A stretch of 64,000 nt of DNA from Marispirochaeta sp. (lineage in GTDB: Bacteria; Spirochaetota; Spirochaetia; JC444; Marispirochaetaceae), in NCBI RefSeq assembly GCF_963668165.1, contig NZ_OY764209.1, forward strand, positions 1,240,001 through 1,304,000. The letters run 5' to 3'. Position 1 is the first letter of the stretch, and each line of letters begins with the position of its first letter. This document shows positions 8,721 to 17,431 of this stretch, piece after piece. A model generated the notes under the pieces. That model was given only the letters and a program-made list of their open reading frames with translations. It had not been told where the DNA came from and ran no database searches. A program made the translations under genes and the position numbers.

Positions 8721-9806
8721 GTGGACTCTTATAAAAACCTGCCCGCCGGCGTGTTCCTCTCTTCTTTAAGCGCACTGGAACTGTATTACGGAAAGGAACT
8801 TTCCGAACCAGTCAGTATTTGTCTGCGGGGCAGCCTTGCGGATATTGCCCGGGAATTTGATGATGTAGATTTTCCCGGAATAGATGGTTGTGATGCTGTT
8901 GCCCGCTTTGACGGTGCTGTCTGCCTTATTCGCTGTGTCGATGAAGATGAACCATTCCCCAGGATGCCCTTCTCGGTTCAGAACCTCTGCTACGATCCCC
9001 GGCGCAGGGTTTTTCTTGATCCCCTGAATATCTATTATGACATACGCCGCGGCGAACCTCGTCTGCTGGACGAAGTCTGCTGTGATGAACAGACCGTAAT
9101 CGAAGGTGCTCTGCTTTACTCCCGGTTCAAATATCCCAGGAGCAGGTTCTATAAAGGCCTGGAGTACAACTGGGAGCATATCTCTGTTTACGAACAGCGG
9201 CTGCTTTTAACCCGGATCTTAAAAGGCAAATACGCCCATCGGGGGCTGGATATCCTGATGCAGACCGGTTTTATCGGGACCCACTGGCCGGAGCTGGCAA
9301 TCATGGACACCACCGAACATGCAAAGGAATACCACCCGGAAGGGAATGCCTGGGAACACACTCTGGAGACTTTTCGGTACCGGAAGGCCGCGGACCTCGC
9401 GCTCTCGTTGGGATTGTTGCTTCACGACGCCGGCAAACCGACTGCAAAGCGGAATGAAGGTAACACCTTTGACCGGCACGCACAAATAGGTTCAGGGATC
9501 GCGCGGCGGTTTATGGCGCGACTTGGGTTTGAGCAGGAAGTACGGGATGAGGTGGTCTTTCTGGTGCGGGAACACATGCTCCCCGCCTTTATTCCCCGGC
9601 TTCCCACCTACCGTATAGAAAGAAGCATGTCCTCCCCCTGGTTTCCGAAACTACTGGAACTCTTCCGCTGCGATCTCTCCTCCACCTTTCGCGGGCCGGA
9701 AAAATATTATGAAGCCTGTACTACCTATCGCATTTACCTTAAGCACCGCAAAAATCCCTTCAGAACCGCCGAAGGTAAAAAGCAGCTGAGACTTTATGTT
9801 GAATAA
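8721..9806 (+). CDS. HD-domain protein with a degenerate nucleotidyltransferase head
   Basis: A 361-residue cytoplasmic protein starting at GTG with AAAGGCGG upstream. The first 130 residues resemble the head of class II poly(A) polymerase/CCA-adding enzymes: RGSLADIAREFDDVDF sits where the GG...RDxLLG...DxD motif belongs, and SVQNLCYDPRRRVFLDPLN resembles the following DFTINALAYD...DP segment. The Gly-Gly and DxD are only partly kept. The second half is a phosphohydrolase-type HD domain: GNAWEHTLETFRYR, then LLLHDAGKP (His-Asp) and FDRHAQIGSGIARRF. Similar HD domains in CCA enzymes remove 2',3'-cyclic phosphate or nucleotides. The protein is shorter than true CCA enzymes. A tRNA or nucleotide repair role is possible but unproven. 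Confidence 0.65.
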   Translation: MDSYKNLPAGVFLSSLSALELYYGKELSEPVSICLRGSLADIAREFDDVDFPGIDGCDAVARFDGAVCLIRCVDEDEPFPRMPFSVQNLCYDPRRRVFLDPLNIYYDIRRGEPRLLDEVCCDEQTVIEGALLYSRFKYPRSRFYKGLEYNWEHISVYEQRLLLTRILKGKYAHRGLDILMQTGFIGTHWPELAIMDTTEHAKEYHPEGNAWEHTLETFRYRKAADLALSLGLLLHDAGKPTAKRNEGNTFDRHAQIGSGIARRFMARLGFEQEVRDEVVFLVREHMLPAFIPRLPTYRIERSMSSPWFPKLLELFRCDLSSTFRGPEKYYEACTTYRIYLKHRKNPFRTAEGKKQLRLYVE

Positions 9807-10001
9807 GGGAAAGAGAAACACAGATGGGGATGATGGGAAAGATGAAATAACCGCCCACATTCTCTTTCCTCTCTGAGTTCTTTGTGCGCTCCGTGAGAGA
9901 TAGACAAATTCACTCTTAGCATACAGCCAGCGCATCGAGTAAAAACGACAAACCTCTGCGCCTCTCTGCGACCCTCTACGCGGTTCCCTCCTCCGCGTCC
10001 T
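9807..10001. other. Intergenic sequence with echoing CTCTGCG motifs
   Basis: A gap between the HD protein and the thrC stop. It holds a phrase beginning CTCTCTGAGTTCTTTGTGCG near 9873 and another beginning CCTCTGCGCCTCTCTGCGAC near 9953, a style of low-complexity, self-echoing intergenic DNA that recurs in many environmental bacterial genomes. No gene, promoter or terminator with a clear U-tract was seen. Confidence 0.35.
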
Positions 10002-11321
10002 CTACCCGAATCTTCCCAGCAAAAACTCCTTCAGCGCACCCAGACTATTCTCCATCATCACCGATTTCTTCTCAAGCTCCATGACCCCGGCCAGTTGTTC
10101 CGGCAGCGGCGGTTTTTTCCCGCTGGCTTCTTCCACAATCTCGGTGAATTTTCCAGGAGCGGCAGTTCCCAGGCTGATTATCTGCGGTTTACCGCTTCCC
10201 TGGTAAGCCTCCAGAAATCTCCTTGATGCAAGATAGCCAACCGCGGTATGGGGGCAGAGGAATACTCCGCTCTTCTTTTCCACCTCGGCGATGGTCCTAA
10301 GAGTCTCCTGGTCGGTGACGGTATCCCCGGTTATTACAGCGCTCATCTCCTCCCAGTCTCCTCCGAATATTGCCAAAAGGCGCTCAAAGTTGCTGGGATC
10401 CCCCACATCCATAGCGTTGGAATAGGTCTGTACCGATGGCCGGGGGGTAAAAACACCGGATTCAAGGTACTCAGGAACCACGTCGTTCGCATTGGTGGCG
10501 GCGATAAAGCGCTCCACTTCCAGACCCCAGCTCCATGCCAGAACGCCCGCGGTCAGGTTGCCGAAATTCCCCGAGGGTACACAGAAAAGGAGGGGTCGTT
10601 CATCTTGAGATACCTGCGCTGCGGCCCAGATGTAGTAAAAGGACTGAGGAAGAAGCCTGCCCAGATTGATGGAATTCGCGGAACTAAGAAGGATCCTGTC
10701 GATCAGCTCCCGGTCTACAAAGGCATCTTTTACCATGCGCTGACAGTCGTCAAAAGAACCTTTAACCTCCAGGGCGCTGATGTTACCGCCCAGGGTGGTC
10801 AGCTGCTTCTCCTGCAGGGGGCTTACGCGGCCGGAAGGGTAGAGAATAACAACGTCGATATTGGAGGATCCGTAAAAAGCGCGCGCCACGGCGCTGCCGG
10901 TATCTCCCGAAGTTGCTGTAAGAATCACAGCCCGCTGATCCTTTCCAGCGAGGATTGAATCCATTACAGCCGCAAGAAAACTGGCTCCGAAATCCTTGAA
11001 GGCGCAGGATGGTCCGTGAAAAAGCTCAAGAATGGAAAGATCTTCATCCATCTTCCGCAGGATTGGCGAAAAAGGAAAGGCCCGTTGGCAGATTGCCCTG
11101 GCCTCCTCCGTACTGAACTCACTGGGCAGCAGGGCCTGAAGGGTGTTCCCTGCTATTTCGATAAAGCCGGTGTCGGGAGAAAAGGTCTGAAAAAGCTCCC
11201 GTAAATCCGGTACTGCGTCTGGATGGTACAGCCCTCCGTCAGGGGCAAGTCCGCGGAAAACGGCCTCTTTAAAACTGATTTTCTGTTCCGGCGAACGGGT
11301 GCTCGCAAAGGCAAGGGCCAT
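10002..11321 (-). CDS. thrC: Threonine synthase
   Basis: A PLP enzyme of 439 residues that converts O-phosphohomoserine to threonine. The N-terminal pattern (TRSPEQKISFKEAVFRGLAPDGGLY) and the PLP-lysine motif CAFKDFGASF (Lys109) are diagnostic, followed by the phosphate-binding TSGDTGSAVARAF and the SGNFGNLTAG motif. Length and motif order fit the thrC subfamily found in E. coli and yeast (class I-like) rather than the shorter type. The start codon overlaps the aspartokinase stop by one base (TAATG), so translation is coupled and the two threonine-pathway steps are made together. Homoserine dehydrogenase and kinase are not in the window. Confidence 0.96.
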   Translation of the reverse strand: MALAFASTRSPEQKISFKEAVFRGLAPDGGLYHPDAVPDLRELFQTFSPDTGFIEIAGNTLQALLPSEFSTEEARAICQRAFPFSPILRKMDEDLSILELFHGPSCAFKDFGASFLAAVMDSILAGKDQRAVILTATSGDTGSAVARAFYGSSNIDVVILYPSGRVSPLQEKQLTTLGGNISALEVKGSFDDCQRMVKDAFVDRELIDRILLSSANSINLGRLLPQSFYYIWAAAQVSQDERPLLFCVPSGNFGNLTAGVLAWSWGLEVERFIAATNANDVVPEYLESGVFTPRPSVQTYSNAMDVGDPSNFERLLAIFGGDWEEMSAVITGDTVTDQETLRTIAEVEKKSGVFLCPHTAVGYLASRRFLEAYQGSGKPQIISLGTAAPGKFTEIVEEASGKKPPLPEQLAGVMELEKKSVMMENSLGALKEFLLGRFG

Positions 11322-12709
11322 TACTCTGCATCCTCCAAAAAAGCCTTGTGAACAACATTGAGGGCAGATGCGCGGTCATCACGGTGAATTACGAAACTGA
11401 TGTTCCGCTCAGAAGAGCCCTGGGCGATTGCCAGCACATTGATGCCTGCCTGCCCCAGCGCGCTGAAGAGTCTGCCGGAAATTCCGGGTGTCCCCCGCAT
11501 ATTCTCTCCTACTACAGCGATTATCTCCAGCTCCTTAACCAGCTCAATGTTCTGGATCATCCTGTAGCGCAGCTCGTCGGCCAGTTCGGTTTTCAGCGCT
11601 GCAACAGCCCGGGAGGCCTCTTTTTCCCTGCACACCATACAGATGCTGTGCTCAGAGGATGCCTGGGAGATCATGATTATGTTGACACTGGCATCCGCCA
11701 GAGCGCTGAAAACCCGGGAGGCAACCCCGGGATGTCCCAGCATTCCGCCGCCTTCAATGTTAATCAGGGAGACGTTTTCTATGGAGGCGATACCGGTTAT
11801 GGGAGCGGATCCTCCCTGAGCTTCAGCCGCAATTCTGGTTCCGGGGGCTGCAGGGTTCAGGGTGTTCTTGATGTAGATGGCGATGTTCCGGTCCACCGCG
11901 GGGATCATGGTGTAGGGATGAATCACCTCGGCTCCGAAGTAGGAGAGTTCCATGGCGTCCTCTATTGATATCTCCGGAAGAACAAAAGCCGATTGTACAA
12001 GACGGGGATCAGCGGAGAGGACCCCGTCGACATCGGTCCAGATCTCCACCCTGTCGGCATCCAGTGCGGCGCCAATCAGGGATGCGGTATAGTCGGATCC
12101 GTTTCGTCCAAGGGTGGTGGTGACTCCTTTTTCGGTGCGGGCTATAAATCCGGTGACCACGGGAATGCCCTCCATGCCGGAGAGGGTCTGCCGTATCAAC
12201 GGGTATGTAGCTTCAAAATCGACCTTGGCACTGCCGTGACTGGAATCGGTGACAATCATGCTGCGGGCGTCAACAAACTGTGCCGGGGTTCCGCTGACAC
12301 TGAGGTACTCGGCAATCAGTCTGCAGTTTATCCGTTCTCCAAAGCTCATTACCATATCCAGGGTCCTGGCGGAACACTCCCGTACCAGCTCCACACCGTG
12401 GAGGATATCGGAAAGCTCATCCAGGAGTGTATCTATCTCTTTTGCAGTGCTTTCCGATTCTTTCCGGCTGAAAAGTGCGGCAATTGCCTCTTTCTGCCTG
12501 CTCCGAATCTCCTCAACCAGCCGGCGGTAGGCGGGATCTCCCTTTTCCGCTGATGTTGCTGCATCGATCAGCATATCGGTAATACCTTTCATGGCAGAGA
12601 AAACCAGTACGACTGGCTCCGAAGAGGCAGCCCTTCGGGCTATATCGATAACATGCTGTATCTTTTCCGCGTCCTTTACGGAACTTCCGCCGAATTTCAT
12701 GACCTTCAT
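11321..12709 (-). CDS. Aspartate kinase (lysine-sensitive type layout)
   Basis: A 462-residue aspartokinase that phosphorylates aspartate, the first step to threonine, lysine and methionine. The N-terminal KFGGSSVKDAEKI is the ATP/aspartate-binding signature, GRNGSDYTASLIG and EIWTDVDGV complete the kinase core, and two ACT domains follow from about residue 310 (NVSLINIEGGGMLGHPGVASRVF and a second at GENMRGTPGISGRLF). The arrangement matches monofunctional single-polypeptide AK (LysC/ThrA N-half) rather than the alpha/beta overlapping type. ATG at 12709 is preferred to the TTG at 12715 because CAGGA sits at a good distance. It precedes thrC in an operon, so feedback control by threonine is plausible but cannot be read directly. 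Confidence 0.95.
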   Translation of the reverse strand: MKVMKFGGSSVKDAEKIQHVIDIARRAASSEPVVLVFSAMKGITDMLIDAATSAEKGDPAYRRLVEEIRSRQKEAIAALFSRKESESTAKEIDTLLDELSDILHGVELVRECSARTLDMVMSFGERINCRLIAEYLSVSGTPAQFVDARSMIVTDSSHGSAKVDFEATYPLIRQTLSGMEGIPVVTGFIARTEKGVTTTLGRNGSDYTASLIGAALDADRVEIWTDVDGVLSADPRLVQSAFVLPEISIEDAMELSYFGAEVIHPYTMIPAVDRNIAIYIKNTLNPAAPGTRIAAEAQGGSAPITGIASIENVSLINIEGGGMLGHPGVASRVFSALADASVNIIMISQASSEHSICMVCREKEASRAVAALKTELADELRYRMIQNIELVKELEIIAVVGENMRGTPGISGRLFSALGQAGINVLAIAQGSSERNISFVIHRDDRASALNVVHKAFLEDAE

Positions 12710-12810
12710 GGGCAATCCTGTTTACCAGTGGGATGATCTGACTATACAAAATATTGATGTAAAAAAAAAGAGTGGCACATACCCTTCTTCCTTGGTATGA
12801 TTTGCAGCGT

Positions 12811-13992
12811 ATGACCCCGTTGCGCCTGTTTTTTTCTGGTATATGTATAATCGTTATCTCGATTGTCTTAATTCAGTGCACTACGGTTCCCGAGACTCTA
12901 CCAAACAGTACCTCCCGAAAGAATATTGAGCTTGACAGGGACCATCCGGAAAAGGCGAATCCTTCTGAAACAGAAGATCCCCAGCTTTCCCGGGAGGGTT
13001 CCTGGCAGACTCCGTCGGAAAAAGATCTGCGCGACTATGTAGATCGCCTGAATTCCAATATTCAGCCGGTACTTGACCAGAGGGGAGCACCTTTAATCGA
13101 GGTCTGGCAGCGCAATAACCGTGGCTATGCTGCGGTTCTTTGTGTAGAGCGTGGAGAAGAGTACCACTATTCCGTTTTATCAGATTTGTCCCGCATGTAC
13201 GATCAGGATTCCCGTCAGCTTTTTTATGTGGCCAGCATACAGGGCTATAAGGGAGAGGTTTTTCTTGCCTACCTGACTGAATTGGGGGAGTTTCCTGTTA
13301 TCGACAGGTATGCAGCCGGCCCTTTCGGCAGGCCCGCAGCTCCAATGGCGCTGACTATCGGGTTTCAGACCGGCGAGGGGGAAGAGGAGTTTATCCTTTT
13401 TTTCGGTGAAGGAGGGGCAGAATCCACAAGATTACGCCAGAATTCCGCTTCCTATGTAGAGCGCAGGGACATTGACGGGGACGGTATTCAGGATGTACTG
13501 CTCTATGAGGCGATTTACGAAGAGGGGACCGGTAAAGAAACCTTTGTTTCCTGGTATCGCTGGAATGGTAAAGGCCTTTCGATCTACAAAACAACGACAA
13601 TTGTCAGAAAGTTAAATAAGTTCCTGCAGGATGCTGCGGAGCTGCTCGAGGGGCACAGCTTCGACCGTTTCATCGATCGCTTTATTATTCCGCCGGATAA
13701 AAAGGCGGACTTGCAGCAGCTTCCCTTCGAAGAGGCGTTTCACAGGATCTTTTTCCCGGACAGGCAGATAACTGTTCATGTTCCCCTGGACCGCAGGGCT
13801 TTTGCCGCAATAAGGCGTGTCGCTTTTCCGAAGATTCTGGAGAACCCATTTAACATGTTATCGAATGAATACGTGGTGGAGCTCCCGGTCCATTTTATCG
13901 CCGATCGGGATTACCGTTATTCTGTGCGTCTGTTGATGAGCCGCAATCCCTTTGAGGACGGGCTGTTCGGTTTCGTTCCCCGGCAGCCTTGA
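12811..13992 (+). CDS. Exported protein of unknown function, possible lipoprotein
   Basis: A 393-residue protein with an N-terminal hydrophobic stretch (MTPLRLFFSGICIIVISIVLIQC). The Cys at about residue 23 follows Leu-Ile-Gln, a poor but possible spirochaete lipobox. The mature part is mixed alpha/beta. A DIDGDGIQD motif near residue 220 matches calcium-binding loops of FG-GAP or EF-hand-like repeats. I do not recognise the family. The start was moved to 12811, since the frame is open from 12772 but this ATG begins the signal sequence. It is divergent from the aspartokinase gene and 32 bp ahead of murA, so it may share a transcript with murA. Confidence 0.6.
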   Translation: MTPLRLFFSGICIIVISIVLIQCTTVPETLPNSTSRKNIELDRDHPEKANPSETEDPQLSREGSWQTPSEKDLRDYVDRLNSNIQPVLDQRGAPLIEVWQRNNRGYAAVLCVERGEEYHYSVLSDLSRMYDQDSRQLFYVASIQGYKGEVFLAYLTELGEFPVIDRYAAGPFGRPAAPMALTIGFQTGEGEEEFILFFGEGGAESTRLRQNSASYVERRDIDGDGIQDVLLYEAIYEEGTGKETFVSWYRWNGKGLSIYKTTTIVRKLNKFLQDAAELLEGHSFDRFIDRFIIPPDKKADLQQLPFEEAFHRIFFPDRQITVHVPLDRRAFAAIRRVAFPKILENPFNMLSNEYVVELPVHFIADRDYRYSVRLLMSRNPFEDGLFGFVPRQP

Positions 13993-14024
13993 TCAGCATC
14001 CACGGCTAGGATAGATTTCTATAT

Positions 14025-15308
14025 ATGTACAGCTATAAAATAGAAGGCAATATCCCTTTAAAAGGTTCCATAAAAGCCAGCGGCAACAAGAATGCTGCTT
14101 TACCCTGTCTGGCTGCCAGCCTGCTCACCGATCAGCCGGTTGTCCTGCGCAACATACCCGATATAGAAGATGTGTCGGTTATGCTTAAAATACTTACGAA
14201 CCTGGGAGCAAAGGTGGAACAGCGGGGAAACGGGGCTGTTGCAATCTGCTGTGCTGAAACCCCCAGGTCTGAAGTTCCTGCCGATCAGGCCCGGGACATT
14301 CGGGCTTCGATCCTCTTTGCAGGGGCCCTTCTGGCGCGGACGGGTAAGGTACTGCTGCCGCCGCCGGGGGGAGATGTTATCGGCCGCAGACGCCTGGACA
14401 CCCATTTCATGGCCTTTTCAGAGCTTGGAGCGCGGGTAGAGGTGGACGGCATTTTTAAACTGACCGCCAACAAGCTGGTGGGGGTCGATCTTTTCCTGGA
14501 CGAGGCCTCTGTTACAGCAACGGAGAATGCTCTGATGGCATCGGTCATGGCGGAGGGGACAACGCATATTCAGAATGCCGCCAGCGAACCCCACGTTCAG
14601 GATTTGTGTAATCTGCTCAACGCCATGGGCGCGAAAATCAGTGGTATCGGTTCAAATATTCTGACAATCCACGGGGTAAAAAAACTCATGGGCGCCGATT
14701 TCTCCATTGGGGCAGATTTCATGGAGGTCGGGAGCTTCATTGGCTTGGCGGCGGTTACCCGCGGCGAGATCGAGATACAGAATGCAAACCCGGAACATCT
14801 GCGCATGACCAAAATCGCCTTTAATAAGCTCGGTATTCACTGGGAGACCGATGGCAGCACCATACGGGTTCCGTCAGGCCAGAATATGCGAGTTATGCCC
14901 GACATGGGAGGCATGATTCCTCATATTGATGACGCCCCCTGGCCCGGGTTTCCTGCGGACCTTACCAGTATCATTACAGTTGTGGCCACCCAGGTTGAGG
15001 GTACGGTACTGGTGCATGAAAAGATGTTCGAATCAAGGCTCTTTTTTGTGGATAAACTGATAGGTATGGGGGCCATGATTGTTCTGTGTGATCCCCATCG
15101 GGCGGTGGTGACGGGCCCGTCGCGGCTGCGGGGTGCTGATCTGATTTCCCCCGATGTACGGGCCGGTATGGCAATGGTTCTTGCGGCTCTCTGCGCCGAA
15201 GGAGTGAGCATGATTCATAACGTGTACCAGATAGAGCGGGGATACGAAAACCTCTGCGACCGCCTGGCAAACCTTGGCGCCAGGATTGAGCGTCATATCA
15301 ATACGTAA
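14025..15308 (+). CDS. murA: UDP-N-acetylglucosamine 1-carboxyvinyltransferase with Asp in place of catalytic Cys
   Basis: The first committed enzyme of peptidoglycan synthesis, adding enolpyruvate from PEP to UDP-GlcNAc. It has 427 residues, the family length. Motifs: [19 protein letters not shown] at the start (Lys and Asn of the active site), [13 protein letters not shown], and the flexible loop. In the loop the usual P-G-G-C is [12 protein letters not shown] here, so residue 117 is Asp rather than Cys. This replacement is known in MurA of Mycobacterium, Chlamydia and Borrelia, where it makes the enzyme insensitive to fosfomycin while staying active. The last bases overlap the convergent J-protein gene by 11 bp. 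Confidence 0.96.
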   Translation: MYSYKIEGNIPLKGSIKASGNKNAALPCLAASLLTDQPVVLRNIPDIEDVSVMLKILTNLGAKVEQRGNGAVAICCAETPRSEVPADQARDIRASILFAGALLARTGKVLLPPPGGDVIGRRRLDTHFMAFSELGARVEVDGIFKLTANKLVGVDLFLDEASVTATENALMASVMAEGTTHIQNAASEPHVQDLCNLLNAMGAKISGIGSNILTIHGVKKLMGADFSIGADFMEVGSFIGLAAVTRGEIEIQNANPEHLRMTKIAFNKLGIHWETDGSTIRVPSGQNMRVMPDMGGMIPHIDDAPWPGFPADLTSIITVVATQVEGTVLVHEKMFESRLFFVDKLIGMGAMIVLCDPHRAVVTGPSRLRGADLISPDVRAGMAMVLAALCAEGVSMIHNVYQIERGYENLCDRLANLGARIERHINT

Positions 15309-15723
15309 TCTTTTTCTGGTCTGCGGTACGGGAGTGCATGATTCTGTCGTGGGCTTCCCGTATTCGCAGAAAGGCTTCTTCCGAGGTTCTGCGCTGTTCA
15401 TCACTCAAATATTTTCCAGTATCAGGATGGAACTGGGCGGCCAGGTTTTTGTACACCTTGCGTACTTCTGCAAGGCTCGCCTCAGGATTGAGCCCCAGAA
15501 TCAGGTAATCCTCGTCTCGTGCAGAAATATGCTGCAGTTCCGGCGGAATTCGCTGCTCTTCCTGTTCTTCTTTGGCCGAGGACAGTCCCCGTCGCAGGAA
15601 ATCGGCGTACATAAGACCCAGAATCAGGGCGAATATCAGGCCGAAGAGGATTGACCCCGAGATAATAAAAAGCAGGGTGGCTGCCAGAATAGGAAGAAGA
15701 ATCAGGTGCTTAAGCTGAATCAT
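15298..15723 (-). CDS. Membrane-anchored J-domain protein
   Basis: A 141-residue protein with two hydrophobic helices at the N-terminus (about 6-41) and a J-domain at the C-terminus. [32 protein letters not shown] contains the HPD tripeptide at 99-101 that stimulates DnaK ATPase. The domain is cytoplasmic if the N-terminus hairpins in the membrane. It is the last of three same-strand genes: its start overlaps the stop of the TPR-type membrane protein by 14 bp, so it is probably co-translated with two membrane proteins and may recruit DnaK to them. Its 3' end overlaps murA by 11 bp. No zinc finger or substrate-binding domain is present, so it is not DnaJ itself. Confidence 0.85.
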   Translation of the reverse strand: MIQLKHLILLPILAATLLFIISGSILFGLIFALILGLMYADFLRRGLSSAKEEQEEQRIPPELQHISARDEDYLILGLNPEASLAEVRKVYKNLAAQFHPDTGKYLSDEQRRTSEEAFLRIREAHDRIMHSRTADQKKITY

Positions 15724-17431
15724 GTGTACTTTGACCTGCCAGCAGAATAAGACTTACTGTAAAAAGCACAGCCTGCACAAACAGCATCGATACAAGGGTC
15801 AGTATAAATCCGCTTTGCAGCAGCAGGTAAAGATGGACCAGTCGGCTCGCATAGAGATATAGATCAGACAATAGAAATACAACCACGGGAATAACCGGCA
15901 GCAGCAGCACATGATACCATCTGCGTCCGTACCGGGCACGCAGGGCCCAGCCCAGGGCAATGCTCAGGGTCCCGAAAATCAGCAGACTGAATGGTCGCAT
16001 TACCCGCATTACCAGTTCGACCTCCACCGCGGCGGGATGAAACCCTCGTTTCTCGTAGCCCGGACGCAGGGCAAGCAGTTCATGAATATACTGTAATTTC
16101 AATGAGGATTCGCTCATACTGTAACCGGGGATTTCTATTATTGAGGGGGAGACAGACTTCAGGGCTGTCGGCTCGGAGCCGGGGGAGCCTTCCAGGTATA
16201 CCGGCTCATAGACAAGGTCTGGAATGCTCCGATGAATCGACTTAAGCATGATAACCGAGCCGTCGGATTCTATAATCTTGCCGGTAGGAGCAGTAAAATG
16301 GTAGATAACATTTCCCTGCGGCGAAATCCCGAGAAACTCAATATCAAAAGCATAGGCAATGGTCCCCAGGGGAATAAAGCGGTCAAAATAGACAAATTCC
16401 CGCAGGTCCGGGGTGGATTGGTTAAGGAAAAAGATTCTGTGCCTCCCCGGGATGGGGCGAACATGTTCGGTTTCGTCGATAAAGAACGCCTCTTTTCGGA
16501 CCCGCTCCAGGGCTTCGGCACTGAAGGTTTGAATATCCTGATCCAGGGGATGTTCCTCAAGTAAATCCATAAAAAGGTAATAAGCCTGAAGGGTATTACC
16601 TCTGTTTAAAGTGCTGTAGGCTTCGCGTTTGCGCTTGAAAAAGTCACCTGCTGCCGATGCTTCCCTGCTGAACTCTGATTCCCTGATCTTGTTCCAGGCC
16701 TCCGCTGCCACGCGCCGTGCGTCCCCTCGCTGGGGTTCCAGCTGTATTGCCATGTCGGCATAATAATGGGCGGAGTAATAGTCCCGGCGGGCAAGGTACT
16801 CCCGGGCCCGGACGGTCAGCTCCGCGGCATCCTGATTCAGAATTTCTGAGCGTCTTGTGTCCAGGGCTACCCTTTGTGCCGCTTTTTTTTCTTCCCTGTC
16901 AAGCTCCAGAGATGCTGCAGCCCTGTCCCTGCGCTCTACTACTTCGTCATTGTCGGGATCGATGAAGAGATAATAATCGAAGTAGATGAGGGCCTCCTCC
17001 AGGCGGTTTTGCAGAAACAGACGATCCGCTTCCCGCAAGGAGCCTTCGGCAAACCTGGTATTTCCCTTGTATTCCTCTAAACGTATGTGAAAGCCCGGAG
17101 CGAATCCTTCGGCAAGCAGAGTGTAGATGGCGACAAGAAAGATAAACAGAAGAATAGATGTCCCGGCGATTCGGTGAAAATTAAGAGATGAGCTTGATCC
17201 ATGAGAAACATTGAAGAAGAAGCTGAAGCTGAGTAAAACCGCGGAAATGGTAACCGGCATAAAGGCCTCTACGCTTCGGATCGAAGCGTCAGAGAACACC
17301 CATTGCCAGAGGTATACAGGAAGAACTTCCGATGCGGGAAACTGGATAATGCTGTACAGAAAAAAACCAAGAAACGCAGCGGCGTTGAACAGCAGTATGA
17401 TCAGAAGCAGGCGCCGGCCGAAATTTTTCAC
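15710..17431 (-). CDS. Membrane protein with central TPR-like region, LptF/G-like C-terminus
   Basis: A 573-residue protein starting at GTG, overlapping the upstream gene by 4 bp (GTGA). It has about three N-terminal membrane segments. A helical section at about 125-300 shows TPR-like repeats (ADRLFLQNRLEEALIYFDYYLFIDPDNDEV, AREYLARRDYYSAHYYADMAIQLEP), then a beta-rich region, then from about residue 485 four closely packed membrane helices. The junction, GYEKRGFHPAAVEVELVMR followed by PFSLLIFGTLSIALGW, resembles the end of LptF/LptG lipopolysaccharide permeases, where a strand-rich periplasmic domain meets the last helices. That resemblance is an inference. Together with the neighbour of similar layout it may form a two-subunit membrane complex. 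Otherwise unrecognised. Confidence 0.55.
   Translation of the reverse strand: MKNFGRRLLLIILLFNAAAFLGFFLYSIIQFPASEVLPVYLWQWVFSDASIRSVEAFMPVTISAVLLSFSFFFNVSHGSSSSLNFHRIAGTSILLFIFLVAIYTLLAEGFAPGFHIRLEEYKGNTRFAEGSLREADRLFLQNRLEEALIYFDYYLFIDPDNDEVVERRDRAAASLELDREEKKAAQRVALDTRRSEILNQDAAELTVRAREYLARRDYYSAHYYADMAIQLEPQRGDARRVAAEAWNKIRESEFSREASAAGDFFKRKREAYSTLNRGNTLQAYYLFMDLLEEHPLDQDIQTFSAEALERVRKEAFFIDETEHVRPIPGRHRIFFLNQSTPDLREFVYFDRFIPLGTIAYAFDIEFLGISPQGNVIYHFTAPTGKIIESDGSVIMLKSIHRSIPDLVYEPVYLEGSPGSEPTALKSVSPSIIEIPGYSMSESSLKLQYIHELLALRPGYEKRGFHPAAVEVELVMRVMRPFSLLIFGTLSIALGWALRARYGRRWYHVLLLPVIPVVVFLLSDLYLYASRLVHLYLLLQSGFILTLVSMLFVQAVLFTVSLILLAGQSTHDSA

Noticed and set aside
12774..12788. A TGGCAC sequence before the lipoprotein gene that could be a sigma-54 -24 element
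   Set aside because: The -12 part reads CTTC where TTGC is needed.
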